5,177 nt of DNA from Nanobdellota archaeon. GTDB lineage: Archaea; Nanobdellota; Nanobdellia; Pacearchaeales; GW2011-AR1. The first letter of the stretch is position 1; every line of letters begins with the position of its first letter. The position numbers and the translations under genes were made by a program. This document shows, piece by piece, positions 1-5,177 of the stretch. The stretch covers positions 1-5,177 of the forward strand of contig JAHISS010000053.1 in the NCBI GenBank assembly GCA_018817905.1. The letters are read 5' to 3'. The notes beneath the pieces were generated by a model. That model saw only the letters and a list, made by a program, of their open reading frames with translations, was not told the DNA's origin and ran no database searches.

Positions 1-180
1 TATCATTGCATCCATTTTCGATTTTATTTAATAATTAAAGTCAACGTTCATCGACGAGAAATTATTTCATCTACCTGCTTTATATTTTTTAATAATCTTT
101 TGACGACGATAATGGTGAAAAACTTATGTCGCTTGCTATAGCAGAACCATGAACTCCAGACAACGCCGTTCAAGTAAAAT
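1..180. other. AT-rich intergenic region, no convincing gene
   Basis: No convincing coding region is visible on either strand. A TATA-like stretch (TTTATATTTTTT, about 79-90) lies about 28 bases before an ATG at 112, but that frame closes after nine codons at 139-141. The frame of the downstream GH130 gene is open and protein-like from 96 up to a TGA at 150-152, and again from 153 to 215, without a usable start codon in the second part; see the findings. A minus-strand gene could begin at 15 or 6 and leave the window, but only a few codons are visible. Confidence 0.5.
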
Positions 181-189
181 CTTATAAAC
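181..189 (+). promoter_or_regulatory. Archaeal TATA box of the GH130 gene
   Basis: CTTATAAAC is close to the archaeal TATA consensus (TTTATAWA). Its centre is about 31 bases before the ATG at 216. Archaeal transcription normally starts about 25 bases after the TATA centre, so the predicted leader is only a few bases. No Shine-Dalgarno precedes the ATG, which fits near-leaderless translation. Confidence 0.5.
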
Positions 190-215
190 AACAGATTCCT
201 GAACAAAATATTAAA

Positions 216-1295
216 ATGAGGTTGCAAAGAAAAATATTAGTAAGGCCAGAAGATGTTAAGCCATCTTTCAAGGATTGGAAAGTAGAAGGCGTCCTAAACC
301 CTGGCGGCGTGAGACTAAAAAACGGAAAAATATTCTTGCTCGCAAGAGTTGCAGAAGCTCCAATTCACAGAGGAAAAAATTCAGTCAAGTGCCCAGTGAT
401 TATATCTGAAAAAGAACATGCTGCTTCATTTAAAACAATATCAAAAAAGAAAGTTGAGAAAGAAGACGGAAACGTAATTTTTTTCACCGACAAAACATGC
501 AAGCTGAGAACAATATCGCATTTTAGAAAAATTATTCTCGATAAATCTGGATTAAACGTAGAATCCATAGAACAGTCTCCAACATTTGTCGGCTGCCCAC
601 ACGAAAGCGAGTACGGAGTTGAAGACGCGAGAATCACAAAAATCAAAAATAACTTTTTCATGACTTTTGTAACTGTATCAGAACGCAACGGCGTTTCCAC
701 TTCACTCGCACAATCAAACGATTTAAAAAAATGGAAGAGGATGGGAACTATTTTTCAAGAACAAAACAAAGATGTTGTGTTGTTTCCTGAAAAAATAAAT
801 GGTCTTTACGCAGCATTAAACCGTCCGGAAAGTTCGTTTGTTTTCTCAAAGCCAAGCATTTGGATATCTTACTCCACAGATTTGGTTTTTTGGGGAAAAG
901 AAAAAGTTTTGCTAAGAACAAGAGATAATTCCTGGGAATCTGAAAGAAACGGGGCTGGCCCGCCCCCGATAAAAACAAAAAAAGGTTGGCTGATAATTTA
1001 CCATGGAATTAAAAAAGAAAAAGGTAAACATATCTACAGCGTAGGCGCGGCGCTTTTGGATTTAAAAAATCCAGAAAAGATTTTAGCAAGAACGCCAAAA
1101 AACAATCCGCTGTTAGTTCCCTCAATTAGTGTAGAAAAAAAAGGTTTTATGGACAATGTTGTTTTCCCAACAACTGCAATCCCCTGCCTCGACAATCCAA
1201 AAGAATTATTAATTTATTCTGGCGCTGCAGACAGGATGATAACTGTGATGAAACTCAGCTTGAAAGAAATTTTTGCCAACATGGAGAAATGTTAA
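216..1295 (+). CDS. GH130 family beta-mannoside phosphorylase/hydrolase
   Basis: This 359-residue protein is a five-bladed beta-propeller enzyme of glycoside hydrolase family 130. The family cleaves beta-mannosidic linkages, usually by phosphorolysis that releases mannose 1-phosphate; some members are hydrolases. Visible family motifs, in order: NPGG (28-31) followed by IFLLARV; EYGVEDARI (132-140), with the likely proton-donor Asp137; KDVVLFPEKINGLYAALNRP (185-204); IWISYSTDLVFW (215-226); GAGPPPIKTKKGWLIIYHG (246-264); YSVGAALLDLKNPEK (274-288); NVVFPTTAI (314-322); IYSGAADR (333-340). The length is normal for the family. It has no signal peptide, so it should act in the cytoplasm. Where relatives usually have a GPR-type motif after the catalytic strand, this protein has NGVSTSLAQS, so substrate and phosphate use cannot be assigned. 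The start is set by the TATA spacing. The gene is convergent with a mannose-6-phosphate isomerase-like cupin, sharing the final TTAA. Family call firm; exact substrate unknown. Confidence 0.9.
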   Translation: MRLQRKILVRPEDVKPSFKDWKVEGVLNPGGVRLKNGKIFLLARVAEAPIHRGKNSVKCPVIISEKEHAASFKTISKKKVEKEDGNVIFFTDKTCKLRTISHFRKIILDKSGLNVESIEQSPTFVGCPHESEYGVEDARITKIKNNFFMTFVTVSERNGVSTSLAQSNDLKKWKRMGTIFQEQNKDVVLFPEKINGLYAALNRPESSFVFSKPSIWISYSTDLVFWGKEKVLLRTRDNSWESERNGAGPPPIKTKKGWLIIYHGIKKEKGKHIYSVGAALLDLKNPEKILARTPKNNPLLVPSISVEKKGFMDNVVFPTTAIPCLDNPKELLIYSGAADRMITVMKLSLKEIFANMEKC

Positions 1296-1633
1296 ACCCG
1301 CCCGTAATCATCTTCCTTTCTAACAATATCCTTCTCATCAAACTTGCCGAAAGAAATTTCCAAGACCTGCACTGTTTTTGATAAAGCTTCAACCCTGTGA
1401 AGGGTTTTTTTAGGAATAAAAAATTCATCTCCGCACTTTGCCCTGAAAGTTTTTTTACCAATCGTAACTTTCGCAGGATTATCAAGTATTTTCCAAAACT
1501 CCTTTCTATCCTTATGCTTTTGCAAGCTAAACTTTTGCCTTGGCTTTACATTAAGTATCTTTACACTGCTGATTTCATTCAACGTAAAAATATCTTCCCA
1601 GCCCCACGGCCGTTTAACCACCTGCTTTTTCAT
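1292..1633 (-). CDS. Stand-alone cupin, type II mannose-6-phosphate isomerase family
   Basis: This 113-residue single-domain cupin matches the C-terminal isomerase domain of bifunctional mannose-1-phosphate guanylyltransferase/mannose-6-phosphate isomerases. The family interconverts fructose 6-phosphate and mannose 6-phosphate with a metal ion. Visible motifs: KRPWGWED at the N-terminus, SLQKHKDRKEFW (36-47), the cupin strand GDEFFIPKKTLHR (68-80) with His79, and the typical ending DIVRKEDDYGR. No nucleotidyltransferase domain is attached. Typical relatives read LSLQxHxHRxEHW; here the second His is Asp42 and the third is Phe46, while His40, Glu45 and His79 remain, so metal binding may be altered. 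An ATG seven codons further upstream (1654) is possible but would lie within the TATA box; the ATG at 1633 sits 24-25 bases after the TATA centre and begins directly before the conserved domain. Being next to a GH130 gene supports a role in mannose phosphate metabolism. Family call good; enzymatic activity inferred. Confidence 0.85.
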   Translation of the reverse strand: MKKQVVKRPWGWEDIFTLNEISSVKILNVKPRQKFSLQKHKDRKEFWKILDNPAKVTIGKKTFRAKCGDEFFIPKKTLHRVEALSKTVQVLEISFGKFDEKDIVRKEDDYGRV

Positions 1634-1652
1634 GCACAAACAAACAAAAAGC

Positions 1653-1662
1653 AATTTAAATT
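1653..1662 (-). promoter_or_regulatory. TATA box of the cupin gene
   Basis: AATTTAAATT is a symmetric archaeal TATA element whose centre lies 24-25 bases before the ATG at 1633 on the minus strand. The predicted transcript is leaderless, and no Shine-Dalgarno is visible. This spacing is the main reason for choosing 1633 over the upstream ATG at 1654. Confidence 0.6.
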
Positions 1663-1771
1663 CTTATCGGAAATCTTCTCTGCAGTTTAGATTACTTTCA
1701 TTTCGTTCGCAAGATTAATATCCAATCAACTTCCTTTTAGTTTCTTTTTCGAGATAATTATTTTCTACGGA

Positions 1772-1793
1772 GAATCTTGACGAAGTCAGATTC
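1772..1793. repeat. Imperfect hairpin in the divergent promoter region
   Basis: GAATC-T-TGAC (1772-1781) pairs with GTCA-GATTC (1785-1793) around a GAA loop, giving a nine-base-pair stem with one bulged T. It lies between the divergent cupin and YdjM-like genes, about 28 bases upstream of the TATA box of the latter. It has no T-run and no gene ends here, so a terminator is unlikely. An operator for a dimeric regulator, or chance, are the alternatives. Nothing else stands out between 1663 and 1820. Confidence 0.35.
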
Positions 1794-1820
1794 GAAGTTA
1801 ACCAATTCGGGCAAAAGAAT

Positions 1821-1830
1821 AAATTTAAAT
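1821..1830 (+). promoter_or_regulatory. TATA box of the YdjM-like gene
   Basis: AAATTTAAAT lies with its centre about 27 bases before the ATG at 1853. Transcription is expected to start almost at that ATG, leaving no leader. A TTG at 1838 in the same frame would lie upstream of the predicted transcript start, so the ATG is preferred. Confidence 0.6.
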
Positions 1831-1852
1831 CTCCCATTTGTTTCTCTTAAAC

Positions 1853-2311
1853 ATGTTAAGAAGAACTCATCTCGCGCTCGGACTTGCAGTGGCGTTGTAT
1901 TTCGTGCCGTACATAAAAACAAATAGACTTATTTTCTTCGCAGTTGTCATTCTTGCCAGCATGATCCCAGACCTTGAGTCAGGTTTTTCCGCGCCCAAGC
2001 GACACCGACTCCTCAGCCTTCAACCGACAAGCTTTATTTTCCATAGAAATCTTATTTTCCATAGCTACACGCTTCTCATCCCAGTCGTGATAGTTATAAC
2101 TTTTCTTTATCCGCCGCTCGCCTTTCCAGTTTTTTTAGGCTATTCTTTCCATCTTTTCCTAGACAGCTTTTCCCCTCGTGGAATCAGACCCTTTTGGCCG
2201 CTGAAAAGTTGTGCAAAAGGAAACATCCAACCAGGCGGCAGAATCGACAAAATCCTATTTTACGTTTTCCTAATTTTCGACTTCGGATTGTTTGTTAAAT
2301 TATTTATTTAA
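1853..2311 (+). CDS. YdjM-like membrane-bound putative metal-dependent hydrolase
   Basis: This 152-residue integral membrane protein resembles the YdjM (DUF457, LexA-binding membrane-bound hydrolase) family. The sequence shows its polar motifs set between hydrophobic segments: His6 near the N-terminus (RRTHLALG), MIPDLES (38-43), FHRNLIFHS (63-71, with His64 and His70), and GYSFHLFLDSFSPRGIRPFWPL (from residue 96), where His100 and Asp104 match the conserved HxxxD of the family. Hydrophobic stretches lie at about 9-21, 26-39, 72-98 and 134-151. Members are thought to bind metal through these His/Asp residues; their substrate is generally not known, although related proteins have been linked to lipid or phospholipid hydrolysis. 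The start at 1853 follows from the TATA spacing; a TTG five codons upstream is the alternative. It is divergent from the cupin gene and convergent with a small membrane protein gene, so it is probably transcribed alone. Confidence 0.8.
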   Translation: MLRRTHLALGLAVALYFVPYIKTNRLIFFAVVILASMIPDLESGFSAPKRHRLLSLQPTSFIFHRNLIFHSYTLLIPVVIVITFLYPPLAFPVFLGYSFHLFLDSFSPRGIRPFWPLKSCAKGNIQPGGRIDKILFYVFLIFDFGLFVKLFI

Positions 2312-2358
2312 AGTTGGTGATTGATGCATTAACAGACAAAGACCAATATCAAAACCAG

Positions 2359-2523
2359 TTATTCTTTACAGGGATTAGCAACATACAAGTTACCCGTCCA
2401 ACCAACCCGTAATATTATCCCTATCAGCATGCCAAAGATTCCCCCAAGAATCATTGAACTCAAGGCAGAATCGCCCTCTTCTTCCTTCGTCCACCAACCT
2501 GGTTGCGTGACCTGATTCACCAT
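2359..2523 (-). CDS. Small single-pass membrane protein (54 residues), unknown function
   Basis: This short open frame has an ATG start at 2523 and a TAA stop, and encodes 54 residues. The N-terminal part is polar and acidic (QPGWWTKEEEGDSA, residues 7-20), then one hydrophobic segment follows at about 24-39 (MILGGIFGMLIGIILR) with glycines spaced as in glycine-zipper helices, then a short tail with a single Cys. A TATA-like element (CTTTTAAG) is centred about 26 bases before the ATG, the same arrangement as for the other genes here, which is the best evidence that it is expressed. It lies just downstream of the large surface-protein gene on the same strand, with 22 bases between them. I recognise no family. 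It could be a regulatory or accessory small membrane protein; a chance open frame is the alternative. Confidence 0.6.
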   Translation of the reverse strand: MVNQVTQPGWWTKEEEGDSALSSMILGGIFGMLIGIILRVGWTGNLYVANPCKE

Positions 2524-2544
2524 GAAATAAATAAATCTTCAGGA

Positions 2545-2552
2545 CTTAAAAG
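2545..2552 (-). promoter_or_regulatory. TATA box of the small membrane protein gene
   Basis: CTTTTAAG on the minus strand is centred about 26 bases before the ATG at 2523. It overlaps the stop codon of the upstream surface-protein gene (2546-2548), so the promoter is embedded in the end of that gene. A purine-rich stretch immediately downstream of it is not a Shine-Dalgarno at proper spacing. Confidence 0.45.
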
Positions 2553-5014
2553 CCTGTCGAAACTGGATATTCCTTTTTCTTCGGCTTGTTCCAATAGCGC
2601 AAAATCAATCCAGCCGCACCAATCGCTATGGCAACGACCGCACCAACAAAAATCTTTATACCTCTAGTGTCGCCTCCAGGCGTATCAGAAAGATTACATT
2701 CTTCTGTTTCATTACGTCTCTCACTGCCGCAATTATTTATATCATAACATTCCCTCGTCATTTCATTATAGACACAGTCTCCCCAGTTCTCACATTCAAA
2801 CAATGGCGTACAATTTGCAGACGTCACTCCAAACTCTAATTCGCTGTCGTCTGTCAAATTGTTGCACCCTAAATCTTCAGGATAATCAACAAATCCATCA
2901 GCGTCATTATCAATTCCATCATTGCATTCTTTTAGCAAATCAACATCGCCCCCTTGATTATTATTATCTCCATCAGTCCCTAGTTCTTCATCGTTTGCAG
3001 GAAGAAAACAATCCTCTGGGCAATTTAACTCATCTTCAATCCCCTCACATGCGCCGTCCCCGCAAATACTGCAGTTACCAGGACAGCTAACCAATTCACT
3101 TGGCAAACTTTCGCTTCCCATGAAATCAACCAGAGTGACATAATAAGAAACATTCTCCTCAAAATCTCCAGGGCCGTCAAGGTAACTCTGTCGGTAGGAT
3201 TCCAGTTCTTGTACTCTTTCATAATCTCCCTCGGAAGAATTTTTTTTGTAAATATAAAAATAGTCAGCGTTCACGCTTTCCGATTTGTCCCACGCAATCA
3301 AATTTTCACCATTTTTAGACATCACAGAAATGCCATCGGGAGAATCCACCAACGGAGTAGAAGCATTAACCAACACAACATCATCTATCAAAACCTCCAC
3401 TTTTTCAGCACCCCCAGTATTCGATTCTTTCACAGAAAACACAATTCTTAAATTTTTATTTTCTTCAGGATTAACAAACTCATGCGTAAATCTTCTAAAG
3501 AATCCATAAGGGTTTATTTCCCCATAGCTAATAGTTCCACCACTCTCGTCAAGAACACTCACAGAAGCTTTAGAGTCAAGAACATTCCCGTCAAAAACAT
3601 AAGAAATTATTTTAATCCAAGCCTCAAGCCTAAGGTTCTCTCCTCCGCTTAATCCAGAAATTGTTTGCTCAACTCCCTTGGGACTATCTATCTCGTAATT
3701 GTTCACAACAAGCAAACTCAAGGCACCGCTCTTTTGGACCCCCTGAACCTTCTTGACTTCTGCCCCATTGTACACTTCCCATGCAGAAACATTCTCTGCC
3801 TCCATGTCCCCATCAATCACAAGATTGCCCTCGACTGGCGACCTATCGGGATTGTTAACATTAAGCCGAATTATTTTTTCAACCCTTCTATCCAGTGTGT
3901 CATAAGCAGTTACCTTAAAATAATGCTCCCCATCAGAAAACCTATTAGTATCTAATTTCAAGGAATACGGCTCGTAAGTGTCAGCATCTTCAACAAATCC
4001 GCACTCCGAGCTAAGCTCTGTCTTTATTATATAAACTTCTGGCTTTCCCTCGCCAAGATATAACGGTTCTTGTTCGTAATGCGCATCAACCTCCAAAAGA
4101 ATTGTCCCAGAAACCTCATCGTCATCTGAATGAGAGGTTATGTTAATCTCAATCCCATTGATTCGATTAACAACCAACGCAACATCTCTAGAATACGTGC
4201 CGTTAGTCGCCAAAACCTTGACAACGCCTTCTTCTCCAGAATTTTCATCTCTGCTTAATGTATATGAAAACAAATGTTCATTGCCCTCGCTCGAAACAAA
4301 CTCCGCAGGATTTCCATCAACAAATGCATCTATTTGCCCGCCGCCGGAGTTGTCCGCAACAACCATCTCTAGAACGTCACCTTCAATAGCAGACTTCTGG
4401 GACAAGGATATCTCAATGGGCTCCTCAAAATCTGCAACGTAAAAATAAGTCCCATATCTCTGCGAGGGGTATTGGGCCGCAGCATAATAAACTTCTCTGC
4501 CATTTCCCCCTAAGAGAGTTTCATGCAGAAATCGGTTATATGATCCAGGTGTGTCCACATCTCTTATCCGCCTATAAGGCCCCCAATAATCCTCAGCCAC
4601 CCACATATAGTCTCTAGTGACATCACTCACCAACCACCTGTTGAGGTAAGGGTTCCAAATTATAGAGGCTGTAGTTTGCGTAGAATAATCAAAATCAAGG
4701 GAAGGAATATAGAGTTCATGCGTATCTGAGTAAGACACTTGGCCCCTCACCAAGCCATCGCCCCAAATGGCCTCTCCAGTAGTTTCATTGATACCAAAAA
4801 AATATTCCCAATCATCAAGCGACATTTCCTCTTTGATAAGATCATCCAAATGAACCCTTAAAAGGACAGTCTGCCCGTAGTTTTTGGGAAAGAGAATATA
4901 AACGTAGTCTCTATACTTTCTCATGCTATACCCCAAATATGTGTTTGGTACATGAGGTCCATTCCCCGCATCGTACTTGTCCCAGAGTATTAGGTCTGGA
5001 TCTTGTACAGCCAA
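2546..5014 (-). CDS. Large multidomain surface-anchored protein, probably 5'-truncated
   Basis: This 822-residue protein is mosaic and ends in a membrane anchor. Residues 1-195 resemble the second half of a DUF4185-type propeller (YVYILFPKNYGQTVLLRV, WNPYLNRWLVSD, YWGPYR). Residues about 196-285 and 286-390 look like beta-sandwich Ig-like domains. Residues about 396-552 look like a CBM4/9-type jelly roll (NLVIDGDME... LIDDVVLV), a glycan-binding fold. Residues 555-643 look like an Fn3 domain. Then follow Cys-rich modules: CSICGDGACEG...NCPEDC (648-669), ECNDGIDNDADGFVDYP with Cys697 and Cys717, and a thrombospondin-1-like CENWGDC...REC (741-756). A transmembrane helix (785-806) and a KKK tail follow. 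Orientation is therefore extracellular with a cytoplasmic tail. Yet no signal peptide exists, and the start is a TTG. Upstream the frame stays open to 5086 with protein-like sequence, so the true N-terminus was probably lost. Domain names are by eye; function as glycan-binding adhesin or enzyme is inferred. Confidence 0.75.
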   Translation of the reverse strand: MAVQDPDLILWDKYDAGNGPHVPNTYLGYSMRKYRDYVYILFPKNYGQTVLLRVHLDDLIKEEMSLDDWEYFFGINETTGEAIWGDGLVRGQVSYSDTHELYIPSLDFDYSTQTTASIIWNPYLNRWLVSDVTRDYMWVAEDYWGPYRRIRDVDTPGSYNRFLHETLLGGNGREVYYAAAQYPSQRYGTYFYVADFEEPIEISLSQKSAIEGDVLEMVVADNSGGGQIDAFVDGNPAEFVSSEGNEHLFSYTLSRDENSGEEGVVKVLATNGTYSRDVALVVNRINGIEINITSHSDDDEVSGTILLEVDAHYEQEPLYLGEGKPEVYIIKTELSSECGFVEDADTYEPYSLKLDTNRFSDGEHYFKVTAYDTLDRRVEKIIRLNVNNPDRSPVEGNLVIDGDMEAENVSAWEVYNGAEVKKVQGVQKSGALSLLVVNNYEIDSPKGVEQTISGLSGGENLRLEAWIKIISYVFDGNVLDSKASVSVLDESGGTISYGEINPYGFFRRFTHEFVNPEENKNLRIVFSVKESNTGGAEKVEVLIDDVVLVNASTPLVDSPDGISVMSKNGENLIAWDKSESVNADYFYIYKKNSSEGDYERVQELESYRQSYLDGPGDFEENVSYYVTLVDFMGSESLPSELVSCPGNCSICGDGACEGIEDELNCPEDCFLPANDEELGTDGDNNNQGGDVDLLKECNDGIDNDADGFVDYPEDLGCNNLTDDSELEFGVTSANCTPLFECENWGDCVYNEMTRECYDINNCGSERRNETEECNLSDTPGGDTRGIKIFVGAVVAIAIGAAGLILRYWNKPKKKEYPVSTGF

Positions 5015-5086
5015 TGTTTCAAAGTTATCATCCGTGTATACTTGACATCGCCAGTTAAACTTAAATGCTGAATCTTTCAGTTGTGT
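5015..5086 (-). pseudogene. Protein-like upstream continuation of the surface-protein frame
   Basis: Reading upstream from the TTG at 5014 in the same frame gives 24 further codons without a stop, including FNWRCQVYTDDNFETL immediately before residue 1. The composition suits a beta-strand propeller protein. The frame ends at a TGA (5087-5089) in the loop and arm of the 5074-5100 hairpin, with no ATG, GTG or TTG in the stretch. This suggests the gene once continued beyond this point and has been cut. A TATA-like AGTATACAC (about 5034-5042) lies 25 bases before the TTG and might drive a truncated product. Confidence 0.45.
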
Positions 5087-5100
5087 TCAACAACTGAAAG
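5074..5100. repeat. Perfect 11-bp inverted repeat (hairpin)
   Basis: CTTTCAGTTGT (5074-5084) and ACAACTGAAAG (5090-5100) are exact reverse complements around a five-base loop (GTTCA). The last bases of the right arm are also the first bases of the Shine-Dalgarno of the next gene (AAAGGAGG, 5097-5104), so an RNA covering both arms would partly hide that site. The left arm sits where the surface-protein frame breaks off. It could be the end of an insertion sequence, an expression-controlling hairpin, or both. No T-run follows, so it is not a typical terminator. Confidence 0.7.
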
Positions 5101-5104
5101 GAGG
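5097..5104 (+). promoter_or_regulatory. Strong Shine-Dalgarno of the partial gene at 5116
   Basis: AAAGGAGG lies 11 bases before the ATG at 5116. It is the only clear Shine-Dalgarno in the window, since the other genes appear leaderless. Its 5' half belongs to the right arm of the adjacent hairpin. A TATA-like TTAAACTTAAAT (about 5055-5066) would place the transcript start in the hairpin loop, so a transcript from that promoter would escape the hairpin, while read-through RNA would not. Confidence 0.5.
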
Positions 5105-5115
5105 CCTAGATTGAA

Positions 5116-5177
5116 ATGAAAGGAAACGTAAGTTTTTCTTTTGGGCCTATTGCTTTGATAAATAAGATAGATAAAAA
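5116..5177 (+). CDS. 5' end of an unidentified gene, possibly a transposase (partial)
   Basis: An ATG at 5116, following a strong Shine-Dalgarno, opens a frame that runs to the window edge with 20 complete codons: MKGNVSFSFGPIALINKIDK. The segment is too short to identify. The FGPIALINKI pattern loosely recalls the N-terminal region of IS4/IS1634-class transposases, in which a 'lGplall...l' helix comes just after the start; this is only a weak resemblance. Support for a mobile element comes mainly from context: the neighbouring hairpin, the different initiation signal, and the broken surface-protein frame directly upstream on the other strand. An ordinary gene that happens to be divergent from a truncated one is the alternative. 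Confidence 0.5.
   Translation, partial: MKGNVSFSFGPIALINKIDK

Noticed and set aside
1..15. Possible minus-strand gene starting at 15 or 6 (MDAMI...)
   Set aside because: Only two to five codons are visible. TATA-like sequence lies near the right spacing, but the region is so AT-rich that this carries little weight.
112..141. Nine-codon frame after a TATA-like stretch at 79-90
   Set aside because: It is too short to support as a gene, and neither a Shine-Dalgarno nor any recognisable peptide is present.
1397..1690. Plus-strand open frame of 97 codons
   Set aside because: It lies opposite the cupin gene, whose motifs and promoter are clear, and its translation shows no family features.
2312..2358. 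Terminator between the convergent YdjM-like and small membrane protein genes
   Set aside because: No stem-loop with a T-run is visible; the AT-rich sequence alone does not support a site.
3025..3222. Minus-strand 65-codon frame overlapping the surface-protein gene
   Set aside because: It is a shadow in another frame of the Fn3/Cys-rich part of that gene, with no promoter or motif of its own.
1..5177. CRISPR array, tRNA or rRNA genes
   Set aside because: No regularly spaced repeats, cloverleaf-like sequence or conserved rRNA segments were seen on either strand.

Overview
The window looks like low-GC archaeal DNA, most likely from a DPANN lineage of the Woesearchaeota/Pacearchaeota type. This rests on three things: AT-rich TTTAAA-type TATA boxes centred about 25-31 bases before the chosen start codons, with no Shine-Dalgarno (leaderless transcription); a large surface protein with the Cys-rich 'CGDGxCEG...NCPEDC' and 'CNDGIDNDADG' modules and a C-terminal membrane anchor common in such genomes; and small, simple proteins. 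The lineage is an inference; no rRNA or other marker gene is present.

Layout. 1-215: non-coding upstream region with the promoter of the first gene. 216-1295 (+): GH130-family beta-mannoside phosphorylase/hydrolase. 1292-1633 (-): stand-alone cupin of the type II mannose-6-phosphate isomerase family, convergent with the first gene and sharing its last 4 bases. 1634-1852: divergent promoter region with an internal hairpin. 1853-2311 (+): YdjM-like membrane-bound putative metal-dependent hydrolase. 2359-2523 (-): a 54-residue single-pass membrane protein with its own TATA box inside the end of the next gene. 2546-5014 (-): large multidomain surface protein: propeller-like N-terminal part, Ig-like domains, a jelly-roll glycan-binding-like domain, an Fn3-like domain, Cys-rich modules and a C-terminal anchor. 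5074-5100: a perfect 11-bp hairpin. 5116-5177 (+): start of a further gene that leaves the window, preceded by a strong Shine-Dalgarno.

How the genes fit together. The first two genes both point to mannose: a GH130 phosphorylase would release mannose 1-phosphate from beta-mannosides, and the cupin family interconverts mannose 6-phosphate and fructose 6-phosphate. The large surface protein is also glycan-related in appearance, so the window may hold part of a system for binding and using mannose-containing glycans. That link is inference.

Most noteworthy spot. The large surface protein has no signal peptide, and its reading frame stays open and protein-like upstream of its best start (a TTG) until it meets a stop inside the 5074-5100 hairpin. 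Directly beyond lies a new gene with a different style of translation start. This looks like a rearrangement or insertion junction that removed the 5' end of the surface-protein gene, possibly the end of an insertion sequence whose hairpin hides the ribosome binding site of its own transposase.
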